Source of the DNA: an uncultured Verrucomicrobiota bacterium
GTDB lineage: Bacteria; Verrucomicrobiota; Verrucomicrobiia; Verrucomicrobiales; Verrucomicrobiaceae
Direction: 5' to 3'
Length of the DNA stretch: 64,000 nucleotides
NCBI GenBank assembly: GCA_903838675.1
Contig: CAILZI010000103.1
Span: forward strand, 1 to 64,000
Below, piece after piece: positions 9,888-19,766 of the stretch (position 1 is its first letter; every line of letters begins with the position of its first letter). Both the position numbers and the translations under genes were made by a program. A model generated the notes under the pieces. It ran no database searches. It was not told the origin of the DNA and saw only the letters and a program-made list of their open reading frames with translations.

Positions 9888-10303
9888 TCGAAGGTGATGA
9901 CTTCATCCAGACTGCCACCGGAGGACCAGCGTGTCTCATTCCGTGAAGCAAAGCCGTCCGGCTCCAGCTCAAGCGTGATCGACGTATCCGGGGTTCCCTC
10001 CGCCCACGTGGCCTTGAGGAAGACATCCACGCCGTCTTTGGGAGAGGGCAGGGCGGTTTGCAGTTCAATGGGTGATGCAGCGATGCCGGTGATCAATTCC
10101 TTGTCGGCGATCTTGAGGCTGAGCGTGGCCGGCTTGTGCGCATAACGCAGCCGCAGCAGGGTCTTCACGCTCGGCGATTCCACCACCTTCGCGGGAGCGG
10201 CCTTCGCATGACTCACCGTGCCAGTGAGCTGGCACAGCGGTATCCCCAGCACGATGAACGTGAGGACGAGCAGGAAGATCTGAATGGGCGGGAAACCACG
10301 CAT
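9878..10303 (-). CDS. Hypothetical membrane-anchored protein inside zinc-uptake operon
   Basis: 141 aa; N-terminal hydrophobic anchor (IQIFLLVLTFIVLGIPLCQL). Its 3' end overlaps the ATPase start by 10 bp and it starts 4 bp after the SBP stop. Confidence 0.8.
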   Translation of the reverse strand: MRGFPPIQIFLLVLTFIVLGIPLCQLTGTVSHAKAAPAKVVESPSVKTLLRLRYAHKPATLSLKIADKELITGIAASPIELQTALPSPKDGVDVFLKATWAEGTPDTSITLELEPDGFASRNETRWSSGGSLDEVITFEWK

Positions 10304-10306
10304 GGC

Positions 10307-11224
10307 TTATTTGGCAGGGGCGGGAGCCAGAGCGGCGACGATGGCACGGACGTTGTGGGCGAACATCGTTTCGAAAGTATGCGCATTCTTGGCGGTGCCG
10401 TCAGCGATGAGCGGCTCACCAATCTTCACCCCTGTGCTGCGGGCGATCTCGGACAGCACTTTGGGATTGGCCTGGTCTTCGGGGAAGATGGCCTTGATGT
10501 TGTGCTCGCGGATTTCTTCGATCGTTTCGGCGATGTGCTTGGAGGACGAGTCATCACTGCGGCCAATGCTGAGCACGGAAAGGGGCTCAAATCCGTACTC
10601 CTTGCAGAAATAACCAAAAGCGGCATGCGCCGTGACGAGCTGGCGGCTCTTGCGGTCAATCTTCGCGATTTCCTTCTGCGCCCAGCTTTTGAGCTCGCCG
10701 AAGCGCTTGCTGGCGGCCTTGGCACCGGCGGCATACGCGGCGGCGTTCGCGGGATCCACGGCGCTGAGTTCATCCGCCACGATGCGGGCCGCTCGCTTCA
10801 TGTTTTCAGCACTGTGCCACCAGTGCGGGTCCTCGGAGCCATGGTGATGATCATCATGCTCTTCCTCCTTGCCGTCATGATGATGCTCATGCTCCACAAA
10901 AGGAATCGACGGGATTTTCTCACCGACTTCCACGAGCTTCACTCCCGTGCCAAGGCTGTCGCGCAGCTTGTCGAGGAAGCTTTCCAGTCCTTTGCCGGAG
11001 GCCAGCAGCAGCTTCGCTCCGCGCATCTCAGCCAGATCCTTGGGGGCCGGTTCGAAATGATGCACATCCGCACCTGGCTTGAGGATTTCGACCACCTCCA
11101 CATTCGCGCCACCCACCTGCTGCGCGAGATCAGCCAGGATGGGATGCAGCGTGGCGACTTTGGTGGCGGCCATGGCTGGAAGAGCGGCCACCAGCATGCC
11201 GAGGGTCAGAAGAAGAGGCTTCAT
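10307..11224 (-). CDS. znuA: Zinc ABC transporter substrate-binding protein
   Basis: MKPLLLTLGMLVAALPAMA signal peptide; metal SBP family; His-rich loop HEHHHDGKEEEHDDHHHGSEDPHWWHS characteristic of ZnuA. Confidence 0.9.
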   Translation of the reverse strand: MKPLLLTLGMLVAALPAMAATKVATLHPILADLAQQVGGANVEVVEILKPGADVHHFEPAPKDLAEMRGAKLLLASGKGLESFLDKLRDSLGTGVKLVEVGEKIPSIPFVEHEHHHDGKEEEHDDHHHGSEDPHWWHSAENMKRAARIVADELSAVDPANAAAYAAGAKAASKRFGELKSWAQKEIAKIDRKSRQLVTAHAAFGYFCKEYGFEPLSVLSIGRSDDSSSKHIAETIEEIREHNIKAIFPEDQANPKVLSEIARSTGVKIGEPLIADGTAKNAHTFETMFAHNVRAIVAALAPAPAK

Positions 11225-11263
11225 GCTTGAAACTAGGATACAAAAAATGAAAATACAAATGAT

Positions 11264-11305
11264 TTGCAATTGCAAGTCGATTGCATATAGGCGGAATATA
11301 TGCAA
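11264..11305. promoter_or_regulatory. Candidate operator(s) in the znuA / TonB-receptor divergent intergenic region
   Basis: Perfect palindrome ttgcaattgcaa (11264-11275) and perfect inverted repeat ttgcatat...atatgcaa (11281-11288/11298-11305) in a 75-bp divergent region. Confidence 0.5.
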
Positions 11306-13393
11306 CCTATTTGCACTTACACAAGACAGCTCAGCCTTTCATTTCTCTTCGCCCTCTCCTGCGGTGCAATGACGGCTGAATCCGACTCACCCATTGAGCA
11401 GGCCAAAACCGCCGCCAGCCATGTGGAGGATATTCCACTCGATGAAATGGTCATCACCGCCCCCTTGGAGCGCCCCCTGTTCCAGCAGGCTCAGTCGGCC
11501 TCGGTTCTAAGCGGACAGAATTTGAATCTGGCCATCGAGCCAAGCCTGGGCCAGACCCTGGCTCGTCTGCCCGGGGTCAGCAGCTCCTACTTCGGTCCGG
11601 CGGCCAGCCGGCCGATCATCCGCGGTCTGGACGGAGACCGTATCCGCATTCTGCAAAACGGCCTGAACACCATCGACGCCTCCGCCACCAGCGTGGATCA
11701 CGCGGTCAGCTTTGACACCTCCAATCTAAAGTCCATCGAAGTGGTGCGGGGTCCCGCGACTCTGCTCTATGGCTCGAATGCCATCGGCGGTGTCGTCAAT
11801 TCGATCGACGGCCGCATCGTGGACGAAAAGATCGACGGCACGATCCGTGGGGCGCTGGGGGGGCGTGTCAGTTCCGTGGACAACGGCTATCAGTCCAGCG
11901 GCATGCTTGAGGGTGGGTACAAAGGACTGGCCTTTCACGTCGAGGCCTTCTCGCGTGCTGCCGAAGATTTTCACATTCCCGGCAATGCCCGCACGACCAA
12001 CCAGCAGACGCTCAACCCGCTGCCACCCGGCCAGACGGAGGTCAGCAAGATCATGCCCAACAGCAACCTGCGCTCCGAAGGTGTGACCAACGGTCTGAGC
12101 TACATCTGGGACAAAGGCTTCTTTGGCTTCGCCTGGACGCAGTTTCACACCAACTACGGATCTCCCGCCGAGCCGAATGTGGTCATCGACATGCATCAGC
12201 AGCGCCTGGATGTGCGCGGTGCATTCTACAAGCCCTTCTCACGCATCAAGGAGATCAGCTACAAGCTTGCCACCTCAAGCTACCAGCACACTGAGTACGA
12301 CAGCGGCCAGCCTTCCACCTTGTTCAAAAACAACGGCTATGACGCCCGTGTGGAGGTGAAGCATGAAAAAGTCGCCGGGATGCAAGGCGTCGTCGGCTAC
12401 CAGTCGGACCGCAGCGAGTTCAGCACTTCCGGGAGCGAGGCCTTCCTGCCACCGACCATCACTCAGGCTGACGCCCTGTTTCTCTACGAAGACATCAGCC
12501 GTGGCCCGCTGAGCTTCCAGTTTGGCGGGCGCTACGACCACATCTCGGTGGATTCAGTGGCCAGTGCCGCCTTTGGCCCTGCGGTGGCACGGACTTTTGA
12601 CAATCTCAGCAGTTCAGTGGGTGTGGTCTTCACTCCAAATGATGAATACGCCGTGGCCTTCACCATCAACCACGCGGAGCGTGCGCCGACCTACCAGGAG
12701 CTGTTCGCGAACGGCACGCATGCCGCCACCGGAGCCTTTGAAATCGGCAACCCCAATCTCAAGCAGGAGAAGTCGCTGGGCTTTGACCTCAATGTGCGGA
12801 AACGCATCGGCTGGGTCACAGGCAGTGTCGGCGGTTACTACAATCGCTTCACCAACTTCATCGGCCAGTTTCCGACGGGCGTCGTGCATGTGGTCAATGG
12901 TGAGAGCTACAATGAGCTTTTGTACCAGGCCACGAACGCCGAATTCATCGGTTCCGAACTGGAGGCCACCTTCCACCTGCTGCATCCCATCACCAGCGCC
13001 CCGCCGGAGCACCAGAACAACCTGCACCTGCAGCTGCGTGCAGACGTGGTGCGTGCGCGTGACACCAAAACAGGATTGTCCCTGCCGCGCATCCCGCCCT
13101 TTCACCTCACCAGCACCTTGATGATGGAGCGCGGCCCCTTTGGCGCTCGACTCGAAGGCATCTATGCCGCACCGCAAAGCCAGCTGGCGATGAATGAGCT
13201 CAGAACCAACAGCTACTTCCTGGTCAATCTGACCCTGACCTACCGCATCGTGCAGGGGCCCACCACCCTCGATCTGTATGTCAAAGGCATGAATCTGACC
13301 AATGAGGATGCGCGTGAACACACCTCCGTTCTCAAAGATCGCGTGCCCCTGCCTGGGCGCGGCATCGTGGCGGGACTGAAGATCACCTTCTGA
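11300..13393 (+). CDS. TonB-dependent receptor (ZnuD-like)
   Basis: 697 aa; plug domain '...PGVSSSYFGPAASRPIIRGLDGDRIRILQNG...SIEVVRGPATLLYGSNAIGGVVN'; C-terminal beta-barrel ending in F; divergent to znuABC. Confidence 0.88.
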   Translation: MQPICTYTRQLSLSFLFALSCGAMTAESDSPIEQAKTAASHVEDIPLDEMVITAPLERPLFQQAQSASVLSGQNLNLAIEPSLGQTLARLPGVSSSYFGPAASRPIIRGLDGDRIRILQNGLNTIDASATSVDHAVSFDTSNLKSIEVVRGPATLLYGSNAIGGVVNSIDGRIVDEKIDGTIRGALGGRVSSVDNGYQSSGMLEGGYKGLAFHVEAFSRAAEDFHIPGNARTTNQQTLNPLPPGQTEVSKIMPNSNLRSEGVTNGLSYIWDKGFFGFAWTQFHTNYGSPAEPNVVIDMHQQRLDVRGAFYKPFSRIKEISYKLATSSYQHTEYDSGQPSTLFKNNGYDARVEVKHEKVAGMQGVVGYQSDRSEFSTSGSEAFLPPTITQADALFLYEDISRGPLSFQFGGRYDHISVDSVASAAFGPAVARTFDNLSSSVGVVFTPNDEYAVAFTINHAERAPTYQELFANGTHAATGAFEIGNPNLKQEKSLGFDLNVRKRIGWVTGSVGGYYNRFTNFIGQFPTGVVHVVNGESYNELLYQATNAEFIGSELEATFHLLHPITSAPPEHQNNLHLQLRADVVRARDTKTGLSLPRIPPFHLTSTLMMERGPFGARLEGIYAAPQSQLAMNELRTNSYFLVNLTLTYRIVQGPTTLDLYVKGMNLTNEDAREHTSVLKDRVPLPGRGIVAGLKITF

Positions 13394-13553
13394 CCGATTG
13401 CTTGCGGATGACTTTATTATCAACGGAACTCAAATTATCAAAAATGATACGCTAAACAGAACATTTTTCCAAATGTAAGATAATTTTCATAGTATTTGGT
13501 TGCCGCTAAATGTATACTGAGTATAATTTAGGTATTCAGTAGATTTAAAAGCT

Positions 13554-15044
13554 ATGGAAGCAGCCAACTCCAATTCCAAGATCCTCAACCCTGGCGCCGT
13601 GTTCCAAGCGCTTGAAGCGCGGCGTGCATGGCGTGAAAACGAGCAATTGTCCCCCCACTTCTGGGTGCTTGTCAGGATTTTGGGAGATTTGGTGATGGCC
13701 ATTCTGGCGGCTTATGCAGCTTTTTGGCTGCGCTTCCACACCTTCATTCGCGATTTTGGAAACTTTGACGTCATGTCGTTTCGCCAGTACAGCGGTCACA
13801 TGGCTTTGGGCAGTCTGTCGCTCATTCTGGTGCTGGGCTGGCAGGGGATTTACCACAAGAATGTGCTGCTGCGCAGCCGCTGGGTTTCCTCCAAGATTGC
13901 CAAAGGGGTGCTCGTTTGGACGGCGGGCTTCCTGGCCATCACGCTGGCGCTGAAGCTGGAACCCAGCATCTCCCGTGTTTATGTGATGCTCAATGGAGCC
14001 ACCGCCCTGCTTCTTCTTCTGGGCTGGCGCTCCATTTTCATCTTCTGCCTGCGTGCACCCGGCCGCATTGAGGCCTTGCAGCAGCGCACCTTGTTTGTCG
14101 GCTGGAATTCCGAGGCCGTGGCCTTGTGGAAGACCATGAAGCGGGACCAGACCGGCTCCTTCGACATCATGGGCTGGGTCAGGACTGGCAGTCCTGAGGA
14201 TGGCTCTCCTGCGGACGAAGTCGTGCCCTGCCTGGGGGATCTTAACGAGGTGGAGCATCTCGTCAGCACCCACGCCGTGGACATGGTGGTCGTCGCGGAT
14301 CTGCACGGACCACGCGAGCAGATGATCACCCTGGCCAATCTCTGTGAGCGCGAGATGATCCAGTTCAAGGTCATCCCCTCTTATTTCAGGGTGTTTGTAT
14401 CCGGCCTCACCCTCGAAACCATCGCCGGCACTCCGGTGCTGGGGGTCACGCGCCTGCCCTTGGACGACACCTTCAATGTGATGACCAAGCGCATCGTCGA
14501 TATCTTGGGTGCCACGATCGGACTGGTGCTCAGCGCGCCCATCATCGCCTTCTTCAGTGCTGCCGTCTGGGCGGAGTCGCGGGGATCCGTGTTTTACCAC
14601 CAGCGTCGCTGGGGCTTCAATGGTGTTCCTTTCAACATCATCAAGATCCGTTCCATGAAGCTGAACGCCGAGTCTGCCAAGGGCGCGCAGTGGTGCGTCA
14701 AAGACGATCCGCGCCGCCTCAAGGTGGGTGCCTTCATGCGCAAGTGGAACATCGACGAACTGCCCCAGTTTTGGAATGTTTTGAAAGGCGAGATGAGCCT
14801 CGTCGGACCGCGTCCGGAGCGCCCGGAGCTCATTGAGGGCTTCAAGCATCAAATCCCGCACTACAATGCGCGCCACCACTCCAAGCCCGGCATGACCGGC
14901 TGGGCGCAGGTCAACGGCCTTCGTGGCGACACCGACCTTGGCGAGCGCATTCAGTGTGACCTCTGGTATCTCGAAAACTGGAGCCTCTGGCTGGATTTCC
15001 AGATCATGCTCCTGACCTTCTTCAAACGGGACAATGCCTATTAA
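13554..15044 (+). CDS. Undecaprenyl-phosphate sugar phosphotransferase (exopolysaccharide initiating, WcaJ-like)
   Basis: 496 aa; N-terminal TM helices; C-terminal bacterial sugar transferase domain (KIRSMKLNAE..., DELPQFWNVLKGEMSLVGPRPERPE, KPGMTGWAQVNGLRGDT). Confidence 0.9.
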   Translation: MEAANSNSKILNPGAVFQALEARRAWRENEQLSPHFWVLVRILGDLVMAILAAYAAFWLRFHTFIRDFGNFDVMSFRQYSGHMALGSLSLILVLGWQGIYHKNVLLRSRWVSSKIAKGVLVWTAGFLAITLALKLEPSISRVYVMLNGATALLLLLGWRSIFIFCLRAPGRIEALQQRTLFVGWNSEAVALWKTMKRDQTGSFDIMGWVRTGSPEDGSPADEVVPCLGDLNEVEHLVSTHAVDMVVVADLHGPREQMITLANLCEREMIQFKVIPSYFRVFVSGLTLETIAGTPVLGVTRLPLDDTFNVMTKRIVDILGATIGLVLSAPIIAFFSAAVWAESRGSVFYHQRRWGFNGVPFNIIKIRSMKLNAESAKGAQWCVKDDPRRLKVGAFMRKWNIDELPQFWNVLKGEMSLVGPRPERPELIEGFKHQIPHYNARHHSKPGMTGWAQVNGLRGDTDLGERIQCDLWYLENWSLWLDFQIMLLTFFKRDNAY

Positions 15045-15137
15045 GAATAGGGTTGGATTTAGTGAAAAGTGGCTATTTAAGGTTTAGGCTCATTCGTCCG
15101 ACTTGAATCTTTAGTTTTTGGTCCTGCCCTTCCCTCA

Positions 15138-16055
15138 ATGCCGCTTTTCACGGTTTTTACGCCCACCTTCAATCGTGCGCACACGCTGCATCGTGTGTTT
15201 GACAGCTTGGTGGTGCAGACCTGCGGTGATTTTGAATGGCTGGTGATTGATGACGGCTCCACCGATGACACCCCGGCTTTGATGGACCGGTACCAACGCG
15301 AAGCCGCTTTTCCCGTGCGCTACCTGCAGGAGCCGCACCGAGGCGCGCATCATGTTCACAATCTCGCACTGCGGGAATCCCGGGGCCAGCTCCTCATCAA
15401 GCTTGATTCAGACGATGGCTGCCTGCCCGAGGCCCTCGCGCGCTTCAAGCATCATTGGGATCAGATTCCAGCGTCCAGTCGCGAATCCTTTTCCGGTGTC
15501 ACCGGCCTCTGCCGTGATCAAAATGGCCGGCTGGTCGGCTCACGTTTTCCATCCGACCCGCTCGACTGTTCCGCTGCTGAGCTCGAGTACCGTTACAAGG
15601 TGCGCGGGGAGAAGTGGGGCTTTCTGCGTCTGGATGTGCTCAACCAGTTTCCCTATCCCGAGGGTGTGTCTGGCAACTTCATCCCCGAGTCCTACATCTG
15701 GTGCCAGGTCTCGAAGCATTACAAGACCCGGCACATCAATGAGGAACTGCGTGTCTATTGGACAGATGCGCCCTCGTTGGTGCACGGCCCCGCAAATCCG
15801 CGCACCAATGCCGAAGGGCACCGGCTCATGTTCAAGATGGTGCTCGACCTTGAGAGCGGCTGGTTTTTCACCGCCCCTCTGCGGCTGCTACGGGCGGCAG
15901 TGCAGTACAGCCGTTTTGCCTTCCTGAGCGGCGTGGGAGTCGGAGCCCAGTTTCGTGATTTGAAATCCCTGGGCGGCCGCCTGCTCTGGCTGGCTGCCCT
16001 GCCGGTCGGGGGCATCCTCCGGCTTCGGGATTGCCGCAGATTTCCTCAGGCTTGA
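15138..16055 (+). CDS. Glycosyltransferase family 2
   Basis: FTVFTPTFNRAHTLHRVFDSL...WLVIDDGSTDDT...LIKLDSDD motifs of GT-A fold. Confidence 0.85.
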   Translation: MPLFTVFTPTFNRAHTLHRVFDSLVVQTCGDFEWLVIDDGSTDDTPALMDRYQREAAFPVRYLQEPHRGAHHVHNLALRESRGQLLIKLDSDDGCLPEALARFKHHWDQIPASSRESFSGVTGLCRDQNGRLVGSRFPSDPLDCSAAELEYRYKVRGEKWGFLRLDVLNQFPYPEGVSGNFIPESYIWCQVSKHYKTRHINEELRVYWTDAPSLVHGPANPRTNAEGHRLMFKMVLDLESGWFFTAPLRLLRAAVQYSRFAFLSGVGVGAQFRDLKSLGGRLLWLAALPVGGILRLRDCRRFPQA

Positions 16056-16228
16056 GGAGATTCACGCGGTACCAGAGCGGGTTCGGGATCCATCGAGAAG
16101 TAAGATGGTTTTACCAGTCACTGGTCCTTTCGCTCAAGAATCAGCGGGCCATTGTCCGTTTCTGTCCGCAACACCGATGGCCAAGCACCTGCACACCGGC
16201 GGCCGGATGTGAACTCAATCATCGATTC

Positions 16229-17710
16229 ATGAATCTACACTCATTCATTCACCGGCAGTCGCGGCTGCTCCTGGTCTTTTTCTCGGTGGCCGGGGGCCTG
16301 TTCTGGGGCGCGGGAGCCGCAGGTGCCGACGATGCTGTCGCCATCGGGTCACGACGTGAGCTGTTTGTGGACCGCCTGCTGGTGGGTGAGCTGAATAACA
16401 CGATGCTCAAGCTGCATGAGCCGCAGCTCATGCCGCCGGTTCCGCAGCCACGCCCGCATGGGAATTACGCCACCGTGCTGCGGGCGCCGGACAAGTTTCA
16501 ATTCTACTACCGCGGCGACAAAGACCCCAAGGTGACGTGGAAAACACAGGGCATCGAAGCTTATCACGATGGTGAAGTGACCCTCTATGCGGAGAGTGCG
16601 GACGGCATCCACTGGACGCTGCCCAAGCTTGGCCTCCATGAGCATCCCGCCTTCCCCGAAGGCAACATCATTCTCATGAACGAGTTCATGGTGAATCACA
16701 ACTTCACGCCCTTCATTGACACCCGGCCAGGTGTGCCCGCAGATCAGAAATACAAGGCGCTGGGCGGTCTGGCCTATCAGGCGCATCAGCAGGCGGTGCG
16801 TGAGAAGCGTGGCCCCGGCGGCCTGAAAGCCTTTGTTTCACCCGATGGCATCCACTGGGAAAAACTGCGCGATGAGCCCGTGATTCCGGAGGCCTGGGGC
16901 AAATATTTCGACTCGCAGAACTACGCCTTCTGGAGCGAAGCTGAGCAATGCTACGTCTGCTACTTCCGCCGCTTCATCGGCGGATTGCGCGGCATTGCCC
17001 GGACCACCTCGCAAGATTTCATCCACTGGACCCCCTTCGTCGAGATGAAGGCCAATCTGCCAGGTGAGCATCTCTACACCGCATGCACGCAGCCGTACTT
17101 TAGGGCACCGCATCTTTATCTGGCCCTGCCCACACGGTTCATGGAGAAACGTGGTGCGGCCACGGACATCCTCTTCATGAGCACACGCGGCGGGGAGACC
17201 TATGACCGCCTCTTCACGCAGAGCCTGATCCGCCCGGGGCTGAGCAAGGAGGGCTGGGCAAACCGTGCCAACTACGCAGCCATCGGCATTCATCAGACCG
17301 GGGACATGGAGCTGTCCCTGTTCCTCACTCAAGGCAGGCGCTATACCCTTCGGCTGGATGGTTTTGTCTCGGTGAACGCCCCGCTCGAAGGTGGCGAGTT
17401 CATCACCAAACCGCTGACCTTCGACGGCAATGAGCTGACGATCAACTATGCGACGAGCGCCGCAGGACAGATGCAGGTGGAAATTCAGGATGCGCAAGGC
17501 AGGCCCGTTCCTGGCTTCTCGCTGGATGCGTGTGATCCGATTTACGGTGACCACCTCGGCCGCGTCGTGACCTGGAAGAAGGAGAGTGATGTTGCAAAGC
17601 TGAAAGGCACGGTGATCAAGCTCCGGTTTGTCATGTCCGACGCCGACCTCTTTGCTTTGAAGTTCCAAGACACCCCAGGTGCCTCAAACACCGCTCTGAA
17701 AGGGGAATGA
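16229..17710 (+). CDS. Secreted five-bladed beta-propeller glycosidase-like protein (GH32/43-like)
   Basis: Signal peptide after internal ATG at 16229; 'DPKVTWKTQGIEAYHDGEVTLYAESADGIHWTLPKLGLHEHP', 'VSPDGIHWEKL' glycosidase-propeller motifs. Confidence 0.6.
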   Translation: MNLHSFIHRQSRLLLVFFSVAGGLFWGAGAAGADDAVAIGSRRELFVDRLLVGELNNTMLKLHEPQLMPPVPQPRPHGNYATVLRAPDKFQFYYRGDKDPKVTWKTQGIEAYHDGEVTLYAESADGIHWTLPKLGLHEHPAFPEGNIILMNEFMVNHNFTPFIDTRPGVPADQKYKALGGLAYQAHQQAVREKRGPGGLKAFVSPDGIHWEKLRDEPVIPEAWGKYFDSQNYAFWSEAEQCYVCYFRRFIGGLRGIARTTSQDFIHWTPFVEMKANLPGEHLYTACTQPYFRAPHLYLALPTRFMEKRGAATDILFMSTRGGETYDRLFTQSLIRPGLSKEGWANRANYAAIGIHQTGDMELSLFLTQGRRYTLRLDGFVSVNAPLEGGEFITKPLTFDGNELTINYATSAAGQMQVEIQDAQGRPVPGFSLDACDPIYGDHLGRVVTWKKESDVAKLKGTVIKLRFVMSDADLFALKFQDTPGASNTALKGE

Positions 17711-17745
17711 GGTCGTTGTTCCCGGAAAACATGATTGGAATTCAG

Positions 17746-17986
17746 TTAAGGCGGAGTGTCGATATTTTACGGGGTCTGTCACCAAGGCTTAGGTCTGCGC
17801 TAACGCGACAGCGTCTTGGAGTGCGTGCGGCAAGCCTAAGCGCGACGCCGCTTTCGCAAGCCGGACGGCAGGCTTACGACCAAAGAGTGCGCTTCACCCC
17901 GCGAAAGCGGTAGCTACGATGCAGGCTTGCGCCGTGCATCTGCGCGACCGCACTCCAAAACGCTGTCGCGTGGCATGCCGCCTTAA
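17746..17986. repeat. Nested inverted-repeat intergenic element
   Basis: Outer ttaaggcgg/ccgccttaa (17746-17754/17978-17986); 22-nt arms with 1 mismatch cgcgacagcgtcttggagtgcg (17804-17825) vs cgcactccaaaacgctgtcgcg (17949-17970); inner ccgctttcgc/gcgaaagcgg (17848-17857/17901-17910). Confidence 0.75.
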
Positions 17987-18064
17987 TGCCTTGAAATCCC
18001 TCGACGGTCGTCTGCTATAGCGATGGCTATGCCATTCGGATATCTACCTCAGGCTTGAGGAACT

Positions 18065-19225
<1,161 letters not shown>

Positions 19226-19463
19226 GTACTGCGGGATCGGTGGGCGCGGAGGTTAGGCGCGGGAGGGTTGGAATGTCAAACGTCCCCTGCGGCAGTTTGG
19301 GTGCATTCGTTCCACCAGCCACCCAAGGGTTTCCAATCGCATCTGCGATTTCTTAGGAAACTGCCAAGCCCCATCCATTCCTCCACCCCATTAGACACCA
19401 ACTCTGCCATCGGAAGCCGAATGTCTGCTTCTCGATGCTGTCGATCCTTGTTCAACCATCCGC

Positions 19464-19547
19464 CTAATCGAGGTGTGAAACCACGATGTAGATGCACAGG
19501 ATGATGGCCGTGAACGTAAAGATATGACTGGGCTGAAGTTCTTTCAT
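19464..19547 (-). CDS. Small putative membrane peptide (27 aa)
   Basis: Manual translation of the minus strand: MKELQPSHIFTFTAIILCIYIVVSHLD*. One hydrophobic helix; many codons end in G/C; below the cutoff of the supplied ORF list. Confidence 0.4.
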   Translation of the reverse strand: MKELQPSHIFTFTAIILCIYIVVSHLD

Positions 19548-19766
19548 GAGTGAGTCGTTTGGGTGTCTCCTAGATGCGAAATTTAAGGTAGCACTGAGTG
19601 TCTAAAGCATCGTGCGTGCCACTTTTCAGGGTTATCCTGTTCTCTGGGTGGCTTAATTAGTGGCCGTGGGCTAGCTCAAGTGGCGCAATTGGGGGCTTTC
19701 TTTATCGTCCCGAGACTCCAGCAAAGGCGTTTGCCGCCTGTCCACAACTCAGCCACACTTGAGGCG

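Noticed and set aside
8811-10145. 444-aa plus-strand ORF
   Set aside because: Antisense to the well-supported zinc permease and ATPase genes; an open-frame artefact of high GC.
13545-14879. 444-aa minus-strand ORF
   Set aside because: Antisense to the sugar phosphotransferase; composition typical of mirror ORFs (His/Gln/Arg-rich).
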